Below, piece after piece: positions 1 to 8,478 of a DNA stretch of 64,000 nt. Numbering within the stretch: position 1 is the first letter of the stretch; each line of letters opens with the position of its first letter. This DNA is from Niallia sp. XMNu-256 (GTDB lineage: Bacteria; Bacillota; Bacilli; Bacillales; Cytobacillaceae). The notes below the pieces were generated by a model. The model ran no database searches. It was not told the origin of the DNA and was given only the letters and a program-made list of their open reading frames with translations. The translations under genes and the position numbers were made by a program. The stretch lies in assembly GCF_036670015.1 (NCBI RefSeq), contig NZ_CP137636.1, positions 1,156,501-1,220,500 on the forward strand, in the 5' to 3' direction.

Positions 1-197
1 TGGGATTTGTTAAAGATACATTGCTTGTATATGGAAGAATTATTACCATTTTACCGCTAGTTCTATTTATAATGCTTTTTATGGGAAAGCGTTTCGATGG
101 AGAACTACCTGTTTTTGATTTTTTAACGGATTTCCAAAAGAAGTCTCCCATCCTTAAGGAACGACAAGTGAGTAGGTGGGAGATGAATTTCGGTTAG
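1..197 (+). pseudogene. DUF421 (YetF-like) membrane protein, truncated remnant
   Basis: The reading frame enters from the left edge. The first two bases are TG, so a start codon may straddle the edge. It encodes about 64 residues. The first 45 or so, including GRIITILPLV and MGKRFDGELPVFDF, resemble the N-terminal membrane segment of DUF421/YetF proteins, where a further 100-200 residues are expected. The rest is a short basic tail that ends at TAG. This looks like an internally deleted or truncated gene. Family assignment is from memory of the N-terminal motif and is moderate. Confidence 0.5.
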
Positions 198-381
198 GCG
201 TTAGCCTAAAGGTTCTCGACATATTGGCAATTATTATTGTGATAGAAAATCTCGCAATCCTTCAGATTGATCTGTTTGTATGACTTACCAGGATACAGAT
301 CCTACGATTCTTCATTAGCAGGATGTCTTTTTCTAATATGTATGATCTTGGCTAGAAAAACAGAAAATCATGAAACACGGA

Positions 382-453
382 AGAAACGCTTCTTATCTTT
401 TTACTATGAAAACGGAAATCCTGCTCATAGTAAATAATAGAAGAAACGTTTCT
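382..453. repeat. Long imperfect inverted repeat
   Basis: The inner arms TTTACTATGA and TCATAGTAAA match perfectly. The outer arms carry AGAAACGCTTCTT on the left and a near-exact reverse complement containing AAGAAACGTTTCT on the right. The hairpin spans about 72 nt, lies just 3' of the next minus-strand gene, and has no clear T-run, so it is a poor fit to a simple terminator. The GAAACG-TTTC cores also resemble cre-like half sites. Confidence 0.6.
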
Positions 454-459
454 AAATGG

Positions 460-633
460 CTAGTTATCCTGATCCTTAGGGTCTTCTCCATAATGTTCAT
501 TCAAATATGGATTTTCAGCAGTAGCAAAGTTCACGGATAATAAACTCTCGTCAGGATTTAATCCATATAAGCCTTTAAAGAGATCGTTTACTAATTCACC
601 ACTTTCAAACATCGGTTCTTTTTCCTTTGACAT
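460..633 (-). CDS. Small acidic hypothetical protein (57 aa)
   Basis: I do not recognise the family. The start at MSKEKEP was chosen because GGAGGTG lies 6 nt upstream of this ATG; an in-frame TTG further up would swallow that ribosome binding site. The product is short, acidic and soluble, with no membrane segment and no cysteine, and it ends in an Asp/Lys-rich tail (GEDPKDQDN). It lies in tandem with another small hydrophilic protein gene on the same strand. Both resemble the many small hydrophilic proteins of spore formers, but no sporulation motif is visible. A long inverted repeat follows the stop. Confidence 0.6.
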   Translation of the reverse strand: MSKEKEPMFESGELVNDLFKGLYGLNPDESLLSVNFATAENPYLNEHYGEDPKDQDN

Positions 634-728
634 CGGCAACACCTCCAATAGTTATTGTTAATTAGGAGAATTCCCGATGTTAAAGAAAAAAATGTATAGT
701 AATGAATTTAATTTGGTCGTTCCTAATC

Positions 729-890
729 TCAGAGACGTTGAGAGCCTTTTTGCTTCATGGCTTGATTTGTAAGTTCAAGATTTTCAAGTCCCTTTTCACT
801 AAAGGCGTTGTCACTTTCTAACTGACCTGGAACTGGACCTCCGTCAATGTCTTTTCCATCAATACGCTCTTTATTATTTTCTTTTGCCAT
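729..890 (-). CDS. Small hydrophilic hypothetical protein (53 aa)
   Basis: The start MAKENNKERIDGK is preceded by AAAGGAGGTAAGTATA, a near-perfect ribosome binding site, so an upstream in-frame start is unlikely. The product is hydrophilic, with many Glu, Asn, Lys and Gln residues, no cysteine and no membrane segment. The composition would fit a small spore-associated or dehydration-tolerant protein, but this is only an impression from composition. It is co-directional with the next small gene downstream on the minus strand and divergent from azlC. No family name can be given. Confidence 0.6.
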   Translation of the reverse strand: MAKENNKERIDGKDIDGGPVPGQLESDNAFSEKGLENLELTNQAMKQKGSQRL

Positions 891-1021
891 TATACTTACC
901 TCCTTTATCATTCATTGCGCTTATTATTTGTTGTTTTATTTTTCCTATTCTAAAACAAAGTTTGTTTAAGAGCTTCGACAATTGACCAAGAACTTGATAG
1001 TCTATCTGTCCTATATACATT

Positions 1022-1050
1022 TTGCTAATATAATTTCTTTATGGTAGAAT
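1022..1050 (+). promoter_or_regulatory. Sigma-A-type promoter for azlCD
   Basis: TTGCTA and TAGAAT are separated by exactly 17 nt, about 80 nt upstream of the azlC start. The -35 matches 4 of 6 consensus bases and the -10 matches 5 of 6. Confidence 0.45.
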
Positions 1051-1129
1051 CATAGAAATATTCTGTCCCAAAGAGTAGACAACGAATGTAAAAATATATA
1101 TTTTAAGACAACATAGGAGGAAATGATAG

Positions 1130-1849
1130 ATGAGGACGAATTTTATGGAATGGCGAAGTGGGGTAAAACATGGGATCCCCATTGCACTTGGTTATATGGC
1201 CGTTTCCTTTACGTTTGGAATCATTGCGAAACAATATGGACTAAATCCTTTTGAGGCTGTTTTTATGTCCATTACTAACTTTACTTCAGCTGGACAATTT
1301 GCTGGTCTTACATTAATAGCTGCTTCAGCTGCTTTTATGGAAATTGCTCTTACCCAGCTAATTATTAATTCAAGGTATTTCTTAATGTCTGCTGCTCTTT
1401 CACAAAAAATAGACCCAAATGCGTCATTGCTTCAAAGGTTAATTATGGCGGCTGGAATATCAGATGAGGTCTTTGGTTTATCCATGACGGTCAAGGGGAA
1501 ATTAAATCCTTATTATACATATGGGATCATCAGTATGGCAATGCCTGGCTGGGCTTTAGGAACGCTACTCGGAATCATTTCGGGAAATATATTACCAGAT
1601 AGGCTGGTAAGTGCACTGAGTATCGCTCTCTATGGGATGTTATTGGCGGTTATTATTCCTCCTGCTAAAGGAAATAGGATTTTAACTGGACTTATTTTAA
1701 TTTCGATGTTGGCAAGTTTGTTATTTGCACAACTGCCATACTTAAATATGATTTCATCAGGAGTGAAAATCATCTTATTAACTATTGTGATAGCCGGGAT
1801 TGCGGCTGTTCTATTTCCTGTAAAGGAGGAAGCAGAGCATGGAGCTTAA
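1130..1849 (+). CDS. azlC: AzlC family branched-chain amino acid exporter, large subunit
   Basis: At 239 residues it has the usual AzlC length and several hydrophobic membrane segments, with the typical N-terminal stretch GIPIALGYMAVSFTFGI and the SAGQFAG region. AzlC and AzlD together form an exporter of branched-chain amino acids or analogues such as 4-azaleucine in Bacillus subtilis. The ATG follows AGGAGGAAATGATAG. The gene overlaps azlD by 11 nt, a sign of translational coupling. No Lrp-type azlB regulator gene is adjacent, unlike the B. subtilis operon. The true substrate is not shown by sequence. Confidence 0.9.
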   Translation: MRTNFMEWRSGVKHGIPIALGYMAVSFTFGIIAKQYGLNPFEAVFMSITNFTSAGQFAGLTLIAASAAFMEIALTQLIINSRYFLMSAALSQKIDPNASLLQRLIMAAGISDEVFGLSMTVKGKLNPYYTYGIISMAMPGWALGTLLGIISGNILPDRLVSALSIALYGMLLAVIIPPAKGNRILTGLILISMLASLLFAQLPYLNMISSGVKIILLTIVIAGIAAVLFPVKEEAEHGA

Positions 1850-2144
1850 GGTCTTTTTATATATAATGGTCATGGCAATTGTTACATACCTCATTCGAGT
1901 GTTACCACTGACCCTCATTAGAAAGGAAATAAATAATTCATTTATAAAGTCCTTTTTATATTATGTGCCTTATGTAACATTGGCAGTTATGATCTTTCCG
2001 GCTATTTTGGACAGCACAGCATCACCTTGGTCTGCTTTAGTTGGCTTCATCGTTGCCATTATTATTTCCTATATTGGCGGGAGCTTGATCACAGTTTCTC
2101 TGCTAGCATGTTTAGCTGTTTTTGTTGTGGAGTTAGTCATTTGA
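1839..2144 (+). CDS. azlD: AzlD family transporter, small subunit
   Basis: This 101-residue membrane protein has three or four hydrophobic segments and the MAIVTYLIRVLPL start typical of AzlD. It begins inside the 3' end of azlC, with AAAGGAGG just upstream of its ATG, so the pair is translated together. The AzlC/AzlD complex sits in the cytoplasmic membrane. A weak GGAG/CTCC hairpin follows the stop before the convergent gene. The assignment rests on length, position after azlC and the N-terminal motif. Confidence 0.88.
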   Translation: MELKVFLYIMVMAIVTYLIRVLPLTLIRKEINNSFIKSFLYYVPYVTLAVMIFPAILDSTASPWSALVGFIVAIIISYIGGSLITVSLLACLAVFVVELVI

Positions 2145-2210
2145 AACTAAGATGTAGGTTTTTGATGGATCGGAGAAGGGATAGAAAAACTCCCTCCTCC
2201 TCTAAACAAA

Positions 2211-2588
2211 TTATTTATCTTCGCGTAATAAATAAGTATTCCCATCCTGATCCTTGAATTTGAACATATTACCATACGGCATCCTTAATAAGTCTTCAAC
2301 TTCTACACCATTTTGTTTCATTTTTTCATAAGCAGCATCAATATCATTTGTACTAAAAAGAATGGTTGGATGTGCAACTGCAGATGGATTTTGCTTTTCC
2401 ATTAGAGCTTTATTATATATAACTAATGTTGTGAACTCATCTTCACTTGGTCCCACTTCGAGCCAAGTAGCGTCTGGACCCATTGGATATTCACCTTTAA
2501 CAACAAACCCGAGTTTATTTACCCAGAAATCTTTTGCTTGTTCTTGGTTATGTACGTATATTGTGATTTTTCCAATTGTATTAATCAT
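2211..2588 (-). CDS. VOC (glyoxalase/bleomycin resistance) family protein
   Basis: This single-domain protein of 125 residues begins with MINTIGKITIYVHNQEQAKDFW, the usual beta-strand and helix start of a vicinal-oxygen-chelate module, and ends with FKDQDGNTYLLRE, where the metal-binding Glu normally lies. The enzymes usually act as dimers. The substrate is unknown; relatives include glyoxalase-like enzymes and antibiotic-binding proteins. The gene converges with azlCD and appears to be transcribed alone. Confidence 0.82.
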   Translation of the reverse strand: MINTIGKITIYVHNQEQAKDFWVNKLGFVVKGEYPMGPDATWLEVGPSEDEFTTLVIYNKALMEKQNPSAVAHPTILFSTNDIDAAYEKMKQNGVEVEDLLRMPYGNMFKFKDQDGNTYLLREDK

Positions 2589-2747
2589 AAACTAATCTCC
2601 TTTTTGTTATATTAGACCTCGTTTTAATTTTAACCGTTTAGGTAGTAAAAACAAAGTAGGAATGAAGAAAACGCCATGACTCATTCATGACGTTCTGTAA
2701 ATAGGGGGAATTGGGATAATAATGGATGCCTATATGATTTGCATATA

Positions 2748-3038
2748 TTAGACCGCTTGTAGAAATTCTGGTTCGCCTAATTTTTCATTAAATTTAACAA
2801 CTAGATCTTTATTATCAAAATACCATGTATCGCAATCTTCAATATAGAAGGTAATTCCATCTTTTTCAATTTTTGTATGTGATTGTTCAGGTAAATCTTT
2901 ATTCATCCCTAATGAGAAGCCTTTTACAAAAGAGTTAAAACCACCATATCTGATATAAAAACGAATGCAATCTCCTCGATTTAAAGCTAGCTCTTCTTTG
3001 TACCATTGAAATACTTTATCAGACATTTCTATTTTCAT
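2748..3038 (-). CDS. HesB/IscA-like protein of the YneR type
   Basis: The 96 residues match the YneR-like branch of HesB proteins: a MSDKVFQWYKEEL start, RFYIRYGG near residue 26, and ITFYIEDCDTWYFD near residue 62. Classical IscA scaffolds use three conserved cysteines. Here only Cys24 and Cys69 are present and the C-terminal CxC is absent, so a role as an iron-sulfur scaffold is doubtful. An FNR-type palindrome lies 25 nt upstream of the start and downstream of a possible TATACT -10 element, so the gene may respond to oxygen. Confidence 0.82.
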   Translation of the reverse strand: MKIEMSDKVFQWYKEELALNRGDCIRFYIRYGGFNSFVKGFSLGMNKDLPEQSHTKIEKDGITFYIEDCDTWYFDNKDLVVKFNEKLGEPEFLQAV

Positions 3039-3062
3039 GATGATTCACCTCATAATTAATTT

Positions 3063-3078
3063 TGTGAAACAATTCACA
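3063..3078. promoter_or_regulatory. FNR/CRP-type palindrome TGTGA-N6-TCACA
   Basis: The sequence is TGTGAAACAATTCACA, an exact match to the TGTGA-N6-TCACA consensus of Bacillus Fnr, inside a longer perfect repeat TTGTGAA-ACAA-TTCACAA. It lies between the divergent YneR-like and luciferase-like genes. On the minus strand it would fall just after a possible TATACT -10, a position that suggests repression. Confidence 0.55.
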
Positions 3079-3271
3079 ATTAATTTCATGGCTTTAGTAT
3101 AACACGAATTCATTATTAAAAAAATGAATAGATTGTGAATGATTTATAAACAAATTAATAATTATTTGTTGGAAGCCTTGTTTGAGATTATTTATATGAA
3201 GAAATGATAAGATAAAAGACAGAGATACTTACATAATTCAAACAAGTTAACCATTTAAGGGGGGATTTCCA

Positions 3272-4330
3272 ATGGAAATTGGAATTAGTACATTTGTCGA
3301 AACAACTCCAGATGTTCATACAGGAAAAGTCATTAGTCATGCTGAAAGAATAAGGGAAGTGGTTGAGGAAATCGTGCTAGCGGACGAAGTAGGGTTAGAT
3401 GTTTTTGGTGTTGGAGAGCATCATCGTGAAGATTATGCCTGTTCATCCCCAGCAGTTTTACTAGCTGCAGCAGCTTCACAAACTAAAAGAATTCGACTAT
3501 CCAGTGCCGTAACCGTCCTATCTTCAGACGATCCTGTCCGTGTTTTTCAGGACTTTGCAACCGTTGATGCCATTTCCAATGGACGAGCAGAAATAATGGC
3601 AGGAAGGGGTTCTTTTATTGAGTCGTTTCCATTATTTGGCTATGATTTGAAAGATTATGACGAGCTTTATAATGAAAAGCTTGATTTATTGTTACAAATT
3701 TGTCAATCAGAAGTAGTTAATTGGAGTGGAAAGCATCGTCCTGCCATTCATAATCGAGGGGTTTATCCAAGACCTGTTCAAGATCCATTACCGGTTTGGA
3801 TTGCCAGTGGTGGGACCCCTGATTCAACTGCTCGAGCAGGACACTTAGGTTTACCATTAGTGCTAGCGATTATTGGCGGAAGTCCTTTACATTTTGAGCC
3901 GTTAGTTAGACTTTATAAAAGGACAGCTGCTCGAGCTGGTCATGATCCAGCAAAATTAACCGTTGCTTCACACTCGCATGGGTTTGTAGCTGAAAGTGAT
4001 GATGTGGCAGCAGAGAAGTTTTTTCCACCTACTCAATATGCGATGAACAAATTAGGTCGTGAACGTGGCTGGGGTCCTTATACACGTGAAACGTTTGATG
4101 CTGCTAGCAGATTAGAAGGGGCTCTTTATGTTGGTTCTCCTAAGACAGTAGCCGAAAAAATCATTTATCTTCGTAAAAATGTCGGGATTACCCGTTTCAT
4201 GCTACATTGTCCTGTTGGCACAATGTCACATGAAGATGTGATGAAATCAATCGAATTACTTGGTAAAGAAGTTGCGCCTATCGTACGAGAAGAAGTGGCG
4301 AAATGGGAAAGCAGTCAAGAAGGAATATAA
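3272..4330 (+). CDS. LLM class flavin-dependent oxidoreductase (luciferase-like)
   Basis: This 352-residue TIM-barrel protein of the bacterial luciferase superfamily resembles the Atu2307/SP_0267 group, with GVGEHHR near residue 48, SAVTVLSSDDPVRVFQDFATVD near 88, and GRAEIMAGRGSFIESFPLFGYDL near 115. Such enzymes use reduced FMN or F420 and oxidise an unknown substrate. The ATG follows AAGGGGGG. A strong terminator follows directly, so it is a single-gene transcript. The motif between residues 88 and 110 exceeds twenty residues only as a whole and is cited here in part as evidence of family. Substrate unknown. Confidence 0.85.
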   Translation: MEIGISTFVETTPDVHTGKVISHAERIREVVEEIVLADEVGLDVFGVGEHHREDYACSSPAVLLAAAASQTKRIRLSSAVTVLSSDDPVRVFQDFATVDAISNGRAEIMAGRGSFIESFPLFGYDLKDYDELYNEKLDLLLQICQSEVVNWSGKHRPAIHNRGVYPRPVQDPLPVWIASGGTPDSTARAGHLGLPLVLAIIGGSPLHFEPLVRLYKRTAARAGHDPAKLTVASHSHGFVAESDDVAAEKFFPPTQYAMNKLGRERGWGPYTRETFDAASRLEGALYVGSPKTVAEKIIYLRKNVGITRFMLHCPVGTMSHEDVMKSIELLGKEVAPIVREEVAKWESSQEGI

Positions 4331-4339
4331 AAAGGTTAA

Positions 4340-4380
4340 AAGCGGTTTCTTCTACAATCGGAGAAACCGTTTTTAATTTT
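4340..4380 (+). terminator. Rho-independent terminator
   Basis: Stem arms GCGGTTTCT and AGAAACCGT flank an 11-nt loop and are followed by TTTTAATTTTT. It ends the luciferase-like gene. Confidence 0.85.
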
Positions 4381-4779
4381 TAGAAATATTGTAAGCTTTG
4401 GGATCAGAAATTGGCAAGGATAATAGGTTGGAAACGCTTTATTGTCACGTAAACTGTTAATTGTTACAAATTATTGAAAAATAGTTCTTGACTCATATAA
4501 ATTTTTTTTGATAAAGTAACAACTAGACCGCTTAGTACGTGGAGGTATGCTAAGGGATGAAAGAACTAGCGTTACATCATAACGCACGCTTTCAATAAAA
4601 CGGATAATAAGTTTTATAAAAATAAAGAGATGCTTTGTGTTTGAATATATTATCTGTATGAATACAAGGCACTTTAGCAGTTGTATTAGCTTTATCTATA
4701 CTGATAGAAGTTAACTTATACGAAAAACTGTTATTGATTTATACTAAAATAAATATGAAAAGGGAGTTTTTTGATCTAA
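4381..4779. other. Intergenic region before the MFS exporter
   Basis: About 400 nt without a convincing gene. It is AT-rich and contains a cre-like sequence of low quality (TGGAAACGCTTTAT) and a short imperfect inverted repeat CTTAGTAC...GTATGCTAAG about 230 nt before the exporter start. It may hold the exporter's promoter and operator, but no strong -35/-10 pair could be placed. Confidence 0.4.
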
Positions 4780-6240
4780 ATGAGTACACAAACTAAAGTA
4801 AAAAGTCCAAAAATAATGGCAGCAATCTTAATGCTAGGTGCCTTTATCGGGTTGTTCGGTGAAACGGCATTAAATATGGCATTAACAAATATTATGGATC
4901 AATATTCAATTGAAGCATCTACTGCACAGTGGTTGACAACAGGGTATTTATTAACATTAGCTATTTTAGTTCCTATTTCTGCTTTATTAATGAAATGGTT
5001 TTCGACAAGACAATTAGTGATCGGTGGACTCATTATTTCACTGGCAGGAGCACTGCTGGCAGCCGCTTCACCAAGTTTTGCTTTATTGCAAACTGGACGT
5101 GTTGTTCAAGCGATAGGTACAGGTATTCTCATGCCTGTTATGGTAAGCGTACTTTTAGTTATTTTCCCTGTCCATAAACGTGGGGTTGTTATGGGGGTTA
5201 TGGGGCTTGTTATTACACTAGGTCCAGCACTAGGGCCGACTCTTTCGGGGGTTGTTATTAGTGCTTTAAGTTGGAACTATATTTTCTGGTTTAGCGCTAT
5301 TTTTTATGTGTTCTTGACTTTAGCAGCTTTCGCTAAAATTGAAAACGTTGGAGAAATTACAAAGCCTAAAATTGATGGGTTATCAATTGTTTTATCTACA
5401 GTAGGATTTGGTGGGTTAATTTATGGATTAGCTTCTCTGGCTGGTGCTTCTTTTACAGCTCCGATCGTATGGATACCATTACTAGTAGGAGTTATCGCTC
5501 TTGTATTATTTGGACTTCGTCAAGATTCAATGGATAAACCAATGATCAATTTAAGTGTATTTAAACAGCCGATGTTTTCATTAGGTACAGCGATGATGTT
5601 CTTAAGTATTTTAGTGATTTTATCAACTGGTATTTTATTACCTATGTATTTAAAAGGATCATTATTATTTAGTGCGGCGGTAGCTGGTCTATTATTACTT
5701 CCAGGTAATGCTGTAAACGTAATAATGTCACCGATTGTAGGATCACTATTTGATAAAATTGGACCGAAGAAATTAGCCTTTACTGGATCGATCATTGTAT
5801 TAATTGGAAATATTATATTTGTTACATCAATTTCAGCAACAACGCCAGCTTGGCAAATTGTTGTAGCGTTTATGGTTTTATTCTTTGGGTTAACAATGGT
5901 AACCATTCCAGCACAAACCAATGGACTAAATGCGTTGCCTCGTGAGTTATATGCAGATGGATCAGCAGCTATGAATACATTAAACCAAGTAGCTGGTGCT
6001 GCAGGTACAGCCATAGCCATTACATTGCTTACAGCTGGTTCTACTAGTTTTGCAGCAAGTAAACCTGGTGTTATGGAAGGTGAAATTTTAGCTGCTGGTG
6101 TCAAACATGCCTTCTACTTTGTTACAGGTATTTCAGTTGTTGCATTAATCTTGTCTTCATTTATGAAAAAACCGAGGACAGTACAGGAGAAAGCTCCGAT
6201 AACAGTGAAAGCAGCAGAACCTGTACGCGTGCGAAATTAA
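4780..6240 (+). CDS. MFS drug exporter, DHA2 (EmrB/QacA, LmrB-like) family
   Basis: The protein has 486 residues and about 14 hydrophobic segments, as expected for the 14-helix DHA2 family. It carries GRVVQAIGTGILMP and the antiporter motif LGPALGPTLSG near residues 145-160. Relatives such as LmrB export lincomycin, puromycin or other lipophilic drugs with proton exchange. The ATG follows GAAAAGGGAG. No regulator gene is adjacent, whereas B. subtilis lmrB is paired with the TetR-type lmrA. A bidirectional terminator separates it from the next gene. The drug range cannot be inferred. Confidence 0.88.
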   Translation: MSTQTKVKSPKIMAAILMLGAFIGLFGETALNMALTNIMDQYSIEASTAQWLTTGYLLTLAILVPISALLMKWFSTRQLVIGGLIISLAGALLAAASPSFALLQTGRVVQAIGTGILMPVMVSVLLVIFPVHKRGVVMGVMGLVITLGPALGPTLSGVVISALSWNYIFWFSAIFYVFLTLAAFAKIENVGEITKPKIDGLSIVLSTVGFGGLIYGLASLAGASFTAPIVWIPLLVGVIALVLFGLRQDSMDKPMINLSVFKQPMFSLGTAMMFLSILVILSTGILLPMYLKGSLLFSAAVAGLLLLPGNAVNVIMSPIVGSLFDKIGPKKLAFTGSIIVLIGNIIFVTSISATTPAWQIVVAFMVLFFGLTMVTIPAQTNGLNALPRELYADGSAAMNTLNQVAGAAGTAIAITLLTAGSTSFAASKPGVMEGEILAAGVKHAFYFVTGISVVALILSSFMKKPRTVQEKAPITVKAAEPVRVRN

Positions 6241-6264
6241 TTCTTTATACGTAAAAAAACCGTT

Positions 6265-6307
6265 AGAGCTCATTCGTGAAATATATATTTCCGAATGAGT
6301 TCTTTTG
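6265..6307. terminator. Bidirectional hairpin terminator
   Basis: Near-palindrome with outer CATTCG/CGAATG and inner GAAAT/ATTTC arms, between two convergent genes. T-rich and A-rich flanks suit both strands. Confidence 0.7.
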
Positions 6308-6310
6308 AAT

Positions 6311-6793
6311 TTAGATCATTTTAGGGTAGCCTTCTTTATTACGGGAAATAATGATTTTTGAAATGCTGTCGATAATATCTCCTCGGCTAAGAACCCCAAC
6401 TACACGGCCTGCTCGATTAATTACGGGAAGTTTTTTGTAATGGTGTCTAGAAAGGGAGCGGAGTGCTGTTTCAAAGTCATCATCAGGTGAGACAGAAAGG
6501 ATGTTTTTCTTAGTCATAATTTCTTTTACAGGCGTATCCAACTTTTCTATTATGACATCCTCCAATTCTCCATCCTCCATGATATATACGAGAGCTGCAA
6601 AACCAAGTGGCTTTGGAGATAAATAGCGTAATACATCTCCATCTGACACCATTCCAACTAAATTCCCTTTAACATCAACAACTGGAACACCGCCAATTCG
6701 ATTGCTATTAAGAACTTTTAATAATTCTTCAACTGTATTTGTAGCTTTAACAGTAAATACTTTGTGAATCATGAAGTCTCTTACCTTCATCAT
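6311..6793 (-). CDS. CBS domain pair protein
   Basis: The 160 residues consist almost wholly of two CBS domains, about residues 1-60 (MMKVRDFM...VVDVKGNLVGMVSDGD) and 85-155 (EIMTKKNILSV...GRVVGVLSRGDII). CBS pairs bind adenosine nucleotides and act as small energy or ligand sensors. No catalytic or membrane domain is attached. A GAGGG ribosome binding site precedes two adjacent ATGs; either could be the start. It is transcribed toward the MFS exporter gene and no functional link is visible. Confidence 0.9.
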   Translation of the reverse strand: MMKVRDFMIHKVFTVKATNTVEELLKVLNSNRIGGVPVVDVKGNLVGMVSDGDVLRYLSPKPLGFAALVYIMEDGELEDVIIEKLDTPVKEIMTKKNILSVSPDDDFETALRSLSRHHYKKLPVINRAGRVVGVLSRGDIIDSISKIIISRNKEGYPKMI

Positions 6794-6975
6794 GTATCCC
6801 TCACTTCATGTGTGTAACCGCATACATTTGTTTTCTTTTAATTTTAACATAATTGGCTCTGTTATTTCATACGAAATCTTTCTTCCAAATTTCTCTTTCT
6901 GTAAAAAAATAGTGAATATCGAGTATTACTATTTCTCGTTCGTAACAGTATAATCATGGGTAGGAGTTGAAGTAA

Positions 6976-8142
6976 ATGAATAAAAAGGACATCGCAAATA
7001 TCCGCAAAGAATTTAAATTAGATAATTATCGCATGAGGATTTTGGAAATTTTCAATGTTTATGTACAGAAAGAATCTGGGGAAATCTACCATCATGTGGG
7101 TCAACCCTTTCAAATGTTAGAGCAGGAAACCCAAGAATTGTTTTTGACGAATTTTAAAAAGGTTTTGACGGGTAATCTTGACTCAAAGCTTTTTGAATTG
7201 AAATTTAAGTCAGATGTGGAAGACAGTACGCAAACCATTCTTTTTAATGGATTACATGTGGCATCAACCGATTGGAGAGAACTTATGCTCCAAATCGTTG
7301 AAAAGATGTTTGCTCATTCAGTCTATGAGTTTGATACGGTCGTGACCTTTATACGCGGGGAATATCGGCAAGCAACGAAGAAGCGAGATTTAGAATCAGA
7401 AGACGGTGGAGATGATGAGGTTTCTTCTAATCATTTTATTCTCTGTAGTCTCAATAAAACTGACCAGCCAAAAAAGACATTGTTATTTGATTATGTGGAG
7501 AAGGAATTCAAACCGAATCATGCGGTGGATCCCATTATTAATTTAGCCTCACCGTTGACAGGGTTTCTGTTTCCTACTTTTAGTAATCATGCAGCAGATG
7601 TAAACCATATTCTTTACTGTGCAGGAAAGCCAAATCAACCCGACATAACCTTTATTGAAGAGGTCCTGAATTGTGAAGATACGATGACCGCAGTGGAAGA
7701 TAAGGATAGCTTTGAATTGATATTAAAAAATGTCATTGGGGATGAAGTAGATTCTCAAGTAATTTCAAATGTTTACGAAGAGATTGATAAGCTGGTTCAA
7801 GAAAATAACGAGGATAAAGAAAGTGAAATTGAATCCCCAATGTTGGATTATCGTGATGTTGAACGCATCTTAACTGTTAGTGGTGTGGAGGACGTGAACA
7901 GTGATCGAGTGGAGCATGCCTTTAAAGCCGTTGTTGCCGATGAAACTCATGAATTCAAAGCAAGCAGTATTGTTCCGAAAACCATTAAAATTGAAACAAA
8001 GATAGCTACTGTATCAATTGATCCGAAAGAGTTGAGAAACGTTAAATATGTCAATTTCAATGGAAAGAAATGCTTGCTGTTGGAAGTGAATGAAGACATC
8101 ATCGTAGAAGGATTCAAATTAGAAGAATCCGAAACTTTTTAA
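6976..8142 (+). CDS. DUF4317 domain protein
   Basis: The 388-residue protein starts MNKKDIANIRKEFKLDN, typical of DUF4317 proteins found in Firmicutes. It is soluble, acidic and mostly alpha/beta, with no signal peptide, no membrane segment and no known catalytic motif. The function of the family is unknown. Its start follows TAGGAGTTGAAGTAA. A good terminator is found 60 nt after the stop, so it is probably transcribed alone. Confidence 0.85.
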   Translation: MNKKDIANIRKEFKLDNYRMRILEIFNVYVQKESGEIYHHVGQPFQMLEQETQELFLTNFKKVLTGNLDSKLFELKFKSDVEDSTQTILFNGLHVASTDWRELMLQIVEKMFAHSVYEFDTVVTFIRGEYRQATKKRDLESEDGGDDEVSSNHFILCSLNKTDQPKKTLLFDYVEKEFKPNHAVDPIINLASPLTGFLFPTFSNHAADVNHILYCAGKPNQPDITFIEEVLNCEDTMTAVEDKDSFELILKNVIGDEVDSQVISNVYEEIDKLVQENNEDKESEIESPMLDYRDVERILTVSGVEDVNSDRVEHAFKAVVADETHEFKASSIVPKTIKIETKIATVSIDPKELRNVKYVNFNGKKCLLLEVNEDIIVEGFKLEESETF

Positions 8143-8202
8143 TAGAGGATTATTGTTTAATTAAGGACAGGTTCAATTAAATGAATGTAGTCTTTAAAAA
8201 AG

Positions 8203-8238
8203 AAACTCGGGACCAATATAAGTTCCGAGTTATTTTTT
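8203..8238 (+). terminator. Rho-independent terminator
   Basis: Arms AACTCGG and CCGAGTT around a loop of about 15 nt, then ATTTTTTAA. It ends the DUF4317 transcript. Confidence 0.85.
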
Positions 8239-8328
8239 AAGATTTGAAATATTTCATATTACTATAGGCAAAAACCATCTAGGCTTCTGAGGCCTAATAA
8301 GGGTTATTAAATGTTTATCAGGCTTAAC

Positions 8329-8395
8329 GGGCAGTAAGACCCCCACCTCAATATTCTGAGTACATAAAAGAAGATAGGTAGGGGATCAACTGCCC
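8329..8395. repeat. Interspersed hairpin repeat, GGGCAGT type
   Basis: Begins GGGCAGT and ends ACTGCCC, with internal CCCCCACCT and AGGTAGGGG arms. A related but shorter copy lies at 38597-38640. Together with the hairpins that follow, it looks like a composite REP- or MITE-like intergenic element. The rest of this 395-nt gene-free interval holds a CCAGCA-AGTC-TGCTGG hairpin at about 8454-8470. Confidence 0.65.
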
Positions 8396-8478
8396 ATAAA
8401 GCTCCGAAATAATGAACACAGACTAAATACGCCTCCGGCAACGTCTGCGTGACCAGCAAGTCTGCTGGCCTCAACTAA

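Noticed and set aside
2027-2257. Plus-strand frame overlapping azlD and its 3' region
   Set aside because: Cysteine-rich low-quality translation that overlaps azlD in another frame and runs into the convergent gene.
3272-4330. Assignment of the luciferase-like enzyme to a named alkane or sulfonate monooxygenase
   Set aside because: No organosulfur genes are adjacent and the motifs fit a broad uncharacterised LLM subgroup, so a specific name would be unsupported.
5520-6104. Long minus-strand open frame within the MFS exporter
   Set aside because: It is antisense to a clear DHA2 transporter, has no ribosome binding site and shows a composition expected from the reverse strand of hydrophobic coding sequence.
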